Shown: one piece after another, positions 24,601 to 35,099 of the stretch
Layout of the letters: every line of letters begins with the position of its first letter
Position numbering within the stretch: position 1 is the first letter of the stretch
Source of the DNA: Vitrella brassicaformis
Lineage: Eukaryota; Sar; Vitrellaceae
DNA length: 64,000 nucleotides
NCBI GenBank assembly: GCA_001179505.1
Contig: CDMY01001036.1
Location: 62,001-126,000 of the forward strand
Direction of reading: 5' to 3'
Notes under the pieces: model-generated
Database searches by the model: none
What the model was told of the DNA's origin: nothing
The model's input: only the letters and a program-made list of their open reading frames with translations
Made by a program: the position numbers and the translations under genes

Positions 24601-26433
24601 CATACTGACACACACACACACACACACACTTACACGTGAGAAGAGACTTCGCGGCTCGGCTTTCTGGCTCCAATGATTTCCTACCTCTGGTATGGTGTAG
24701 TCGACATTGAGTATGCCGAGCAGCAGCGCCTCCCACGACATGCTGGCGAACGGCGGCCGGCCGACGAAGAACTCATACAGCAGCACACCCAGACCCCATA
24801 TGTCCACTCGGTAGTCGTGGCCCGGACGCGCCAACGCCATCTGCACGTGCACACACAGACACAGCACACGGTCGCGGAGAATGAGAACCAATTGTCGCAT
24901 CTGCATGCATATGCACCTGCCCACCGACTTACCTCTGGCGCGAGGTAATCCAGCGATCCTGACACAAGGCACAGACACAGAGACATACGCGGCCGTGTTC
25001 TTTGTCTTCAGCCCAGCTCACCGCAGAACGTGTTGCGCAGCCCGTCCACGGCCAGCCGCTGGCGGCCGGCGGCGGTCGGGGGGCCCGACATTAGCCGATG
25101 CCTCTCGATGGGTGCCGCCCAGCCGAGGTCCACCAACTTGATCAGACCGTCAGACCCGATCAGCAGATTCTCGGGCTGCCAGACACAGAGGGGGGAGAGA
25201 TGGTGTCTGTTTGTGTGTACTTTCTTACTCACTTTGAGGTCTCTGTGGAAGAAGCCTGACGCGTGCATGTGCGCCAACGCCAACACTACCTGCAGCCACA
25301 TACACATGTGCACACCACGAAGGTAGGTATCCACAGAGATGGAGGGCACGTGTGTGTGTGGCGTAATGCTGCCCGCCCTTTCCGTTACCTGCAGGAAGTA
25401 TATGAATGCGTCGTCCTCGTTGAAGCGCGGGGGCCGACGGGTGCGCATCCGGTGGTACAACTCGCCCTACGGACACACACACACACACACACACGGCATA
25501 CAAAGGAGGGAGGAAAGGATGAGGGGGACGATGTGCCTACCTTGCCACAGATGTCCATTATGAGGTAGACATGGAAATCGTCCTCCAACACCTTATGCAG
25601 CCTGCACAGACGTCATCCACCTCACACCCTTTGCATGTCTGTCTGTCTGTGGTGCGGTTTCTACTACTTGATGAGGTTGGGGTGGTCCAGGAGCTGCATT
25701 GTGGATATCTCCTTCTCCACCTGGGCCACCATGCTCCGATTGTCCCCACTCTCCAACGCACGGGCCTTGCGAATCTGACACACACAGTACACACACACAC
25801 ACATCACATCCTTAGCAGCACATTCATTTCAACTCGCTCTGGCGGGGTGGGGTCACCAAGTGCGATGGCGTACTTACGTGTTTGACGGCGTATATCTTGT
25901 TGCCTCCCTTGACATGGATGGCGTGCACCTCGCCAAACGAACCCTTACCCAGCAAACACTCCTCCTGCCTCACACAACACCACACAACACACAAGACAAC
26001 ACATTGCATCGCCTCTACTCTCTCTCTTGTCCATTCCTGCCTGCGGTCCGATAGGTGTGATGTCCTCGAGTGTGAGGTTCTTCCAGTCCACCTGGCCCGT
26101 GTCAGGCGGCTCGTCGGCAAACTCCGGCAACAACGACCGCAGCAGCCGCCGGGCATACTCCTTGCTCCCAATCTGCGATACGCTCAGCGGCACGTCCACA
26201 TCCGATAATGGGTAATAGGCCCGCCTCGATGATGCATACGGTGATGCATGGGCGGGGGTGACTGTGGCCTGGTTGAGTGCGAGGAGGGGCGGGTATGGGT
26301 GGTGGTGGTGCGGCCTCACGGGCACCGGCCGGGCGTGGAAGGCATACGCAGGCACCGCCGGCAGCCGGGGCGACGGACCTGCTGCTGTGGTGACGGTGAC
26401 ATGGTGGGGTGCCCCGGGCAGAGGATGCATCAT
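21673..26433 (-). CDS. Aurora-like serine/threonine kinase with DLG motif and long low-complexity tail
   Basis: Eighteen exons (26041-26433, 25878-25964, 25668-25774, 25541-25601, 25389-25466, 25233-25289, 25022-25175, 24933-24958, 24685-24840, 24529-24604, 24387-24434, 24081-24277, 23757-23989, 23078-23665, 22909-23012, 22260-22809, 22013-22163, 21673-21930) give 1,107 residues with no frame breaks. After a His/Pro-rich N terminus come the glycine loop (GKGSFGEVHA), the ATP lysine (YAVKH), helix C (VEKEISTMQLLDHPN), the catalytic loop (HRDLK, then PENLL), VDLGWA where DFGWS is usual in Aurora kinases, the activation threonine region (NTFCGSLDYLAPE) and VDIWGLGVLLYEF. The kinase core is about residues 120-420. 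The rest is Pro/Gln/His/Gly-rich tail. Intron 1 appears to use a GC donor (CAG|GCAGGA). Aurora-type roles in mitosis are inferred by family. Confidence 0.88.
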
Positions 26434-26537
26434 CCTACTTCATCTGAAGGTTGCATCGAGGGGGGTTTGAAGTTCGATTGCAACCATCGTACTCCTCGTG
26501 GGGTTTGTAAATGCATGCGCGCTATTTCAGCCGAACC

Positions 26538-28719
26538 ATGATTTGGGTGGTTTTTCTCCTGTTTGGCACCGTGTGTGGCGAAGAGAAGAGGACAGGGGAG
26601 TACGCTGGTGCACGGCAAGAGTGTTTGAGCCATGGGCTGACGTGGGAGCGGTGTTGCGACGCCGCCTGGGGAGAGAAGGGCAACGCCGCCTGCTGGCAAG
26701 ACAATGGTCAGCATAGACACACAGGCAGCAAGGACGCAACACAACACATCCACAGCTAGATCTGCAGATCGCTTGACGTACGAGCGGTGCTGCACCCCCT
26801 GGGGATGGGTGGAAGATGCGGACACGCTGATGCCGTTTTTCGCCGACAGGCGGCAGCACGACCAGCGCATGGACGGCCCTGCTGTGCGGGCATACGCCGC
26901 CCTGTTCAACTGCCTCATGGAAGTGCAGAAAGGGGGACTCATGACGGGACAGAAATGCAGGTAAAGGACCACCCCACCCACAACATCTGCACAAACCGTG
27001 CCGTATGCTCTCTCGTGTATGGTTTGCAGTGAGTTTCGTTCCCTGTTTCACGAGCACGTGTCTGCGCCTCCCGCGTCGTTTCAGCTGGTAGGACTGCACT
27101 ACCCTCTGGTGTACCGCAGCTACCCCTTCTACTCCATGCTCCTCCCGCCATACGACTTCTACCACAAATCGAGACTCTTTCCAAGGTATTCACGCACACA
27201 AACGCACACCACATAGACCAGACGACGACAACACACTAGTGTGGGTGTCTTGTGTCGTGTCCTTGCTTGTTGTCAGTGTGTTGTGGGGTCATGACGAGCA
27301 GGCGTTGGTAGAGGAGGGGCTCATGACGCTGCTCAGTCAGGGCGACGTCGTGGTCGACGCTGGGGCCAGCGTGGGAGCACTCACACAGGTGGCTTCTCCG
27401 CAGATCAACATATGAATGAATCCATCCACCTATAAGTCATCTTAGCTGTCTTGTCTGTGGTCAGATCTTCGCAGCGGCTGTCGGCCCGAGCGGCCAGGTG
27501 CACGCCTTCGAGCCGATGCGCATCCCCTTCCAGATCCTGAACGCCAATGTGGCCCTTGGAGGGTTCAGCAACGTGTGGACATACCAGGTGGCCCTGGGGG
27601 ACAACGAGACGACCGTGGCCGCGTCTCACCCCCGCATGACGTGGCCCGGCAGCGACATCTCATACACCACTCTGCTTAACGCAAACAAGAATGCCGATGA
27701 GGCATTCAAACAAAGAGGTACCACGTGCAGGTACACAAGAGTGCATGCCGTCTATGTGTCTTTGTCATGTGTGCAGGCGATTTTCAGGCGGTGGATGTGC
27801 GCCGTCTCGACGCGTATGGCCTCGATCGTGTGGACCTGATCAAGATTGATGTGGAGGGGTTTGAGTATCGTGTGCTGCGGGGGGGCGAGCAGACGCTCAG
27901 GAGGGCCAAACCGGTGAGACAGAGAGAACATAACATGGCGGGTTCTGTGTGGCTCACCGCCCTTGTGTGTCTGCCAGGTGATATTTGCTGAGATCAAGAA
28001 GCCCTACAAGCGAGACGTCTTTGACCTGCTGGTCACTCAGATGGGTACACACATACATTCATAGTGAAACGAAGAGACACACACACAGGGCACACAGGGC
28101 ATAGTGTGGCATTCCTTCCCGCCACACACCTGTAGGCTATGAGTGCCACAACGTGCTGACATCAATGGTGTCCGAATACATCTGCGTCCACCCACACAGA
28201 CGGTACACCCCTCCNNNNNNNNNNNNNNNNNNNNNNNNNNNNNNNNNNNNNNNNNNNNNNNNNNNNNNNNNNNNNNNNNNNNNNNNNNNNNNNNNNNNNN
28301 NNNNNNNNNNNNNNNNNNNNNNNNNNNNNNNNNNNNNNNNNNNNNNNNNNNNNNNNNNNNNNNNNNNNNNNNNNNNNNNNNNNNNNNNNNNNNNNNNNNN
28401 NNNNNNNNNNNNNNNNNNNNNNNNNNNNNNNNNNNNNNNNNNNNNNNNNNNNNNNNNNNNNNNNNNNNNNNNNNNNNNNNNNNNNNNNNNNNNNNNNNNN
28501 NNNNNNNNNNNNNNACACACACACACGACCTGTCAGCCATTGATTGCTTGTCCTCTCTGTGCGTGTCCCCGGTTGTCCAGGCAATTTTCTGCATCGGCGC
28601 TCTCTCGGTTAGATTTGACGCTGCAGCTGTGGACCAACGCCACGCAGGTTCGTGAGAGATGTAGGGTGTGCAGGGACACACAGATACCCCTCAACGAGGG
28701 GGAGGCTGTGGTGTCATGA
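26538..28719 (+). CDS. Secreted or lumenal FkbM-type SAM-dependent methyltransferase
   Basis: Nine exons (26538-26706, 26768-26960, 27030-27185, 27277-27388, 27465-27717, 27777-27913, 27978-28044, 28136-28202, 28581-28719) give 430 residues. The signal peptide is MIWVVFLLFGTVCG. A Cys-rich region follows, with two similar units (LTWERCCDAAWG and LTYERCCTPWGW). The methyltransferase domain shows the SAM motif GDVVVDAGASVGALT, then VHAFEPMRIPFQIL and the FkbM hallmark IKIDVEGFEYRVLRGGE. The family methylates sugars and small molecules; secretory location suggests a glycan substrate (inferred). The last intron contains a 300-N gap. An alternative in-frame start at 26511 would put nine residues before the signal peptide. 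Confidence 0.88.
28215..28514. other. Assembly gap (300 N)
   Basis: Exactly 300 N inside the last intron of the FkbM gene. Exons on both sides join in phase, so no coding sequence need be missing. Confidence 0.98.
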
Positions 28720-29071
28720 AGGAAGCATTGCTGCCGCGTGTGCATGCCTGCACATGTGTGACGCGACGATTGATGGATGTGATGGACGCGTATTGACTTA
28801 AGAGGGTGCAAATGTCATGCATGGCCTGTTGACTTCCACACGCGCCCACACGCACTGCACACGTCAATCGATAACTAATTTGACACATACGTGGAAGGGC
28901 CTTCGGCTGGTTGCCAAATGAGATACCCACGCGCGCAGGCAGGGAGTCGGGAACGCACTCACGAAGACTGAGTGAGGCATCTACTCTTAGCAGTACTTGC
29001 CAGTGCTCCTATACAACCTCACTCACTCACACCACATCAACATCACGCGCACATCCATCCATCCATCTGTA

Positions 29072-31472
29072 TCATTTCTCGGTGCCTTTGTCGGCCGGCA
29101 GGTCAGTGGCGTTGAGCACTGACACCAGGGCAGCGATCAGGTGAGCATTGTAGTCTATCGCAGGCTGCAGCCACACATACAGCGACAGAAAGACAGAGTG
29201 AGTGAGCACCCATGGCTGCTATAGGGTCGGTCATCTTGCCTCGTTCATATTCCATTGGTCCCGCTTGTCCAAATAGCCATCGTATGTGGGCCCACCCACC
29301 AGTGCACCTGTCAGCGTCTGCATTCACACACAGGGATATCGCACTCACGGGCATTCCCATACCCCCTCCCCCTCCCTCCCCAGCCCCACACACGCCACGC
29401 CCACAAATACCCACCTGCAGGTTGGGCCCTGGGTGTGTCGAGCCAGGCACGAACTCATTGCACGGCAGCCCTGTGCGAAACGACGGGCAGTAGCTGGTCT
29501 TGTGGGCCACTCTCAGAGGGGGGTTAGGCCCATACCCCACCACATACGAGCGCCTCTCGCCCTCAGGCATGTCTTGAGCGTTGCCGATGAGTAGGTCCAC
29601 CTGCCGCTTGGCCCAGCGGTACAGCCGCCGGTCGCCTGTGTGCATGGCCATGTGGCTTGCCACGGCCACTGCTGACGAGATGTGCCGGTTGTTGCCCCAG
29701 GACCATATCATGGCCAGGCCGCTGGGGAGGTACCCATAGTAGCCGCCGGGGAGGAGGTTGGCTGTGTACACGGAGAGCTTCTTCTCGTACAGAGGGTCAT
29801 CTGAGAGAGATGAAGAGGTAGGTGCAGAGAAGCCGTCTTCGCGATGCTCAGGTGCATTGGTGTGTGTGTACCTGTGAGCTGAGTCAGCAGCACCAAGCTC
29901 CATATGTGTTTGTCATTCCTGCAGAATCAGGGTGTATACTGAGGGCATGGGCATGTGCCTCTCTATCACTCGTCTGACGCACCAGAAGGGCCCCCACTCA
30001 GGTGTCGGTGGTGTGAGTATCGACATATCGCCGTCAGCGAATGACGGCAGGTCTTTCTCCATAGCAATGGCTTTGTCGAGGTAAGTCTGATTGCCGGTGG
30101 CCCGGTACAGCCACAGAGCGCCCCAGACGATCTCATCCAGGTAGCCGCTGCTGATGTAGCCCATGAACTCCCCTGGAGTGTGATCACTGGACACACACAC
30201 ACGCACGCACACACACACACACACACATGACGATACTAATTGTCGGCGAGTGGGTACCTGTACAGGCCCCTGTATTTGTCGGCGAATTCAAAGAGCTCCA
30301 CAGCGTGTCTGAGGCAGATGTCAGCCAACTCGTCGTCAGACGCCCTGAAGGCCATCGAGCACGCCGCAAAAGCCGCTGCTGACTCACCTGCAGCAGCACA
30401 AGGAAGGGTAGCCCGGAGAAACTGTTTGTTGAGTGCGTTTGGTGCATTGCATTGCATTTCCTCACCAGCCAAGTCGCTGCCTGGGTGTGTTTCGTTGATG
30501 ACCCAGGAAGGCCGATAGTACCCATCCGTGTGTATGTCCTCAGGCCTGATGCGATGCACACATACAAGCGACCGCGGTCCTCCCATTTGACTCGTCTCTC
30601 TCTGTGACGTGTGTGCCCCTTCCTTGACCCGCCTCACCTGCCCCACCAGAACCACTCCTCGTCTGCAATGCCCACGCCGGCGTACATGACATTCGGCTCG
30701 ATGTGGCACTTGGCCAGGTACTCCAGGCCCCACCGAGCGGTCTCCAGCATGGTGTTCCACAGCTTCAGCCGCTGCAGCAGCGGCCTGAAGTCGACGGCCA
30801 TCCACGAGAGCATCGTCATGGCGTACGCCTGGTTGAAGTTCCACTTCGTGTGGTCGGCTGCATCGGCATAGCCGCCCACCAGGTCGCGGCCCTCTGGCTC
30901 GTGCGCTAAAGAGAGCACAATTGACTGACATGTGGCCGTTAACGTTCTGTCTGCCCGTCGGCCACTTACTGTTGTCTTTGAGGCCATCGAGAAGGGCGGC
31001 GTCGCCCCGCCACTTGATGGGATGGTCCTTGCCCAGCCGCCCCAGCTGCTGGGCGCTGAAAAAGAGGAACGACCGGCGCAACACCTCCTCGTACTCACGG
31101 ACGTCACGCTCTGCAGCAATGAAAAAATCCGTGTGCAGCCAGCCATAGACGGATTCGCATCAAGCTCCGCTTCCCACCTGAGGCAACGAATCGGTCGTCG
31201 TCGTCCGCGTCGAAGTCGAACGCCACTGAGCCCTTTCCCACATCATACGCCGGCCGGCTGTCTTCTCCTCCCTCAAGTAGAAAGTCCCCCAATGGCTCCT
31301 CCTCTTCAAAATGCTCCTTGTCTTGTTCACCGCCGACCAGAATGCGGCCGGAGCTCTGCGGTCGGTCTTGTGCGTCCGGCCGGTGCAAGAAAGACGGTGC
31401 AAGTGGTGTCGCCACACTCCGTGACACCAGCAGAACCAAGGACATCAGGATATGCATATGTGAAATGCGCAT
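29072..31472 (-). CDS. Secreted glycoside hydrolase family 9 (endo-beta-1,4-glucanase type)
   Basis: Ten exons (31178-31472, 30970-31110, 30638-30905, 30466-30545, 30258-30387, 29983-30186, 29872-29918, 29415-29800, 29240-29317, 29072-29164) give 573 residues. The signal peptide is MRISHMHILMSLVLLVSRSVA, with an acidic propeptide-like stretch after it. GH9 landmarks in order: FFSAQQLGRL, DLVGGYADAADHTKWNF (the two nucleophile/base aspartates of the usual DAGDH), AYAMTMLSW, GSDLAGESAAAFAACSMAF, SSGYLDEIVWGALWLYRATG, YVVGYGPNPP and RDQWNMNEPAIDYNA, with the proton-donor Glu in NE. It should cleave beta-1,4-glucan such as cell-wall cellulose. The intron between exons 9 and 10 appears to start with GC (GAG|GCAAGA), because no GT donor keeps the frame. 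No carbohydrate-binding module is visible. Confidence 0.9.
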
Positions 31473-31693
31473 CGTCCCGCATGGGAGGGGAGAAGGGGGT
31501 GCTCGTCGGGCTGGCTTTCGGTGGTGCCATTATTTCTGCCTATTTCATCCCCCTGTGTTTCACAGGCGTCACCGGGGGGTAAAAAAAAGCTCGCTGTCTC
31601 GCAAAAAACACCTCAGGAAAGGACCCCTCTGTGTGTCAGCTCTGCCTCCATCTACCGTTTCCTTGATTGCCCCACACATCGTTCGTAGCAGCC
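31473..31693. promoter_or_regulatory. Divergent promoter interval between GH9 and SHMT
   Basis: 221 bp between start codons, including an A-rich run GGTAAAAAAAAGC (about 31578-31590). No defined motif was recognised. Confidence 0.5.
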
Positions 31694-33460
31694 ATGGAAG
31701 GTCAGAAGTCGCTTCAGCAGGTGGACAAGGAGATGTTTGACCTCATCAAGAGTGAGAGGGACCGCCAGGTGCGGGGCATCGAGCTCATCGCATCCGAGAA
31801 CTTCACCTCCCGCGCCGTCATGGAGTGCCTGGGGTCATGCCTCACCAACAAGTACTCGGAGGGGCTGCCCGGCGCAAGGTACTACGGTGGCAACGAGTTC
31901 ATCGACCAGGTGGGTGCGGTGGGTGTGGGTAGGGGGATGCATCGAGCGAATCGTGGCATGCAGATCCACCATGGGGCGGCCTCTGTCGGGTGCTTGTGTG
32001 TGTCCTCTGTGTGTGTGACAGATTGAGGTGTTGTGTCAGCGTCGTGCGCTCCACGCCTTCGGCCTCGACCCAGAGGAGTGGGGAGTCAACGTGCAGCCAT
32101 ACTCCGGTACGCAACAGCTCCCTTGACATTCCAGCCATCCACACACGTGTGTGGTGGCTGTCCCCTGCGTGTGATGCAACAGGTTCGCCGGCGAACTTCG
32201 CTGCGTACACGGCGTTGCTGCACCCGCACGACCGCATCATGGGTTTGGATCTGCCGTCTGGCGGCCACCTGACGCACGGCTTCTACACGGCCAAGAAGAA
32301 GATCAGCGCCACGTCCATCTACTTCGAGAGCCTCCCCTACCAGGTCAACCCCCAGACCGGATGGCTCGACTTCGACGACCTCCTCAAGAGGGCCAAGCTC
32401 TTCAGGCCCAAGGTCACACAGCACACGAGAGGAGGAGAGAGGGAGAGAGGGATGACGATGCGTCGTATGTGTGTGTGTGGTGGATGGGATGCAGATGATC
32501 ATCACGGGTGCGTCTGCGTATCCCCGCGAGATCGACTTCAGCAAGTTCCGCGAGATCTGCGACGAGGTCGGCTGCTACCTGCTGGTGGACATCGCCCACA
32601 TCAGCGGCCTGGTGGCCGCCAAGGTGCACATGTCGCCCTTTCCGTACGCCGACATCGTCACCACCACCACACACAAGTCCCTCAGGGGGCCGCGGGCGGG
32701 CATGATCTTCTTCAACAAGAAGCGTGTGCCCGACGTCGAGGAGAAGGTCAACTTCAGCGTGTTCCCCAGCCTGCAGGGCGGCCCGCACAACCACCAGATC
32801 GCCGGGCTCGCCACGCAACTCAAGGAGGTCGCCACGCCCGAGTTCGCAGAATACGCCAGACAGGTGAGACCACACACACGTGGGGAGCAGGGAGAGGAGG
32901 CAGACACACGAATGTGTGTGTGTATGCGTCGTATCAGGTTGTGTCAAACACGAAGGCGTTGGCCGAGGTGTTGATGGGCAAGGGTTACAAGTTGGTGACG
33001 GACGGCAGCGACAACCACCTGGTCCTCTGGGACGTCAGGCCCCTCGCACTCACCGGATCCAAAGTCGAAAAGGTACCTACCCCTGTCAGTCAGGAAGCCA
33101 CCAGAGACCCTCTGCTCATCCATCTCTCCATTGCCCCCTCCCTCTCAGGTGTGCGATGCGGTGCACATCACTCTCAACAAGAACGCCGTGTTCGGCGACG
33201 CGTCGGCCATGTCGCCGGGCGGCGTGCGCGTGGGCACCCCCGCCATGACGACCCGCGGGTGCAAGGAGGCCGACTTCCGGCAGGTGGGCGAGTTCCTCCA
33301 CCGGGCGGTGCAGATCTGCCTGGAGATCCAGCAGTCGCACGGCAAGAAGCTCAACGACTTCGTCAAGGGCATCCCTGGCAACGCCAAGATCAACGACCTC
33401 AAGAAGGACGTCGAGGAGTGGGCCACCAAGTTCCAGTTCCCCGGCAACCCGGAGCTCTGA
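31694..33460 (+). CDS. SHMT: Serine hydroxymethyltransferase
   Basis: PLP enzyme interconverting serine plus tetrahydrofolate with glycine plus methylene-tetrahydrofolate, supplying one-carbon units. Six exons (31694-31909, 32022-32106, 32183-32412, 32495-32863, 32938-33072, 33149-33460) give 448 residues. Diagnostic stretches: [70 protein letters not shown], and [14 protein letters not shown] with the PLP lysine. Length is complete for the eukaryotic type. No N-terminal leader precedes [11 protein letters not shown], so a cytosolic form is likely. Codon use is strongly GC-ending, as expected of a highly expressed gene. Confidence 0.97.
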
Positions 33461-35099
33461 GCTGATTGATCGATGGATGGCCGACTGCCTGCCTGCCTGC
33501 CTGCCTGCCCGTCCGTCCGTCCGTCTGTCGCGTGTGCGTGCATTGATGAGTGAGTCTCCTCAGTGATGTGTGCGTTTATCGATGTGGCTGCCGGGGTGGG
33601 GCGGGGTGGTGCTGGGGCGAGCAGCTGGTGCGGTTTTTTCAACCATTGCATGTATGTATGTGTGCGTGTTTGTGTGGTGTCTGGGGCGGAGTGAAGTGAT
33701 GGTGCGTGCCTGGTAGTTGAGGCACAGTACCTGCAATTTTGGTCGTAGGCTCACAGGGCCGGCCCCATTTCACATACATCATGACACTGACTGGTGCGTG
33801 TGTGGATGCCTGTGTGTGTGTTGCCTGCTGTCACTCTTCTCTTAAGCACATGTCCGCCTCCCCTGGCCAGCGCAGTTGGCAGGGGAGTGGAGCAGACTTT
33901 ACACACACATACACTCATACGCAGCAGAGAGACAATTCCACGCACATGCCTATCTGCCTGCCTGCCTGCACCAATCAATCAGTAAGACGATGCACTGCAC
34001 GCCGTGGAATGGAGTGAGAGGGATGGATCTGCCGTTTGTGGAACTGGTGCTGCTCTGTCAATATAATGCTCTCTCCTCACCATTGACGCTTCCCCATGGC
34101 TGCCACCGCCATACCGGAGGCAAGTTGCGAACCATCAAGACGTGATTCGCAGCTAGCCTCCAGTGTGCGTTGCTGGCGGCCATGGCAAGGGGCCGATGAT
34201 CCAGAGAGAAGTAGGAGACAGAGGCAGAGAGTCTGTCAGAGGGTGTGATGAGTGTGAGAGATGGATGGCGACTATTTGGCCATCTTGACATCTGCTATGC
34301 TGGCTGTCTTGTCGATCATGTCGCTCCTGGCTTGTTCGTGCGGTCCTCGTTGACGTCATCACGATGGACTGGCTGTGGTTTCATCGTGACATCGTCAGCC
34401 ATGGCTGCTCGAACCGACCAGGAGTGCCAGCGGGAAGCGTGGCGAAGAAGCGGGCTGGTGCCATCTATTTGTTCGCGAGAATGGATGGAAGGATCAACGA
34501 GTGCGATTGAATGCGATTGAATGACACTCTGACCAGCATGCCATGCCGTTGTGAGTCGTGTGACGCATGGATGGACAGATGGATGGATGGATGGGTTCGT
34601 GCCTGCCTGCTTTGGACACACTTGGTCGGTCTGCGTTTAATGGTGGTGGTTTAGTTTCATCAATCGACGTCCGCCACTGTAGTGCACGCAGCACGTCCAA
34701 AGTCACACACTCAAATAACCGCTGTCCCCCATGCACTTGCTAGAAGAGACGGCGGGGAGGCTGCTCCCAATCCACACCAGCCCAGCAGCAGCGACTAGCC
34801 ACCGCTCGCCCTCGCACCCACACAGAAAAGCACAGGCGCACATGTAATGTAGAGCAGCATTGGCTGAGCTGATTCACGCAAGACCGTCAAGCGCCGTTCG
34901 CCCTCAAGCCGAGTGGCAAGTACAGCAGCCAGGCAGGCAGGCAGAAAGAACGGCATTCACGTATCATTCTTAATCAGTCCACCCGACCCGCCCCTGCACA
35001 CGCAAGGCGGCCGATCTGACAGACATACATGAGAATTCAGCACACAGCACACAACACATCACTGGCAAGTATGCATACCTGTGATAAGTAAGTCTTCTG
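33461..35099. other. Intergenic, no gene seen
   Basis: 1.6 kb with (TGCC)n and (TCCG)n just after the SHMT stop, (GGAT)n near 34567-34593, and short ORFs on both strands that show no motif and no splice-compatible partners. Confidence 0.6.

Noticed and set aside
30932-31582. 216-residue plus-strand ORF
   Set aside because: Antisense to the first two GH9 exons and their intron, and shows no motif.
31990-33465. 491-residue plus-strand ORF in the SHMT region
   Set aside because: It crosses SHMT introns and is out of frame with SHMT for part of its length; the six-exon SHMT model explains the sequence.
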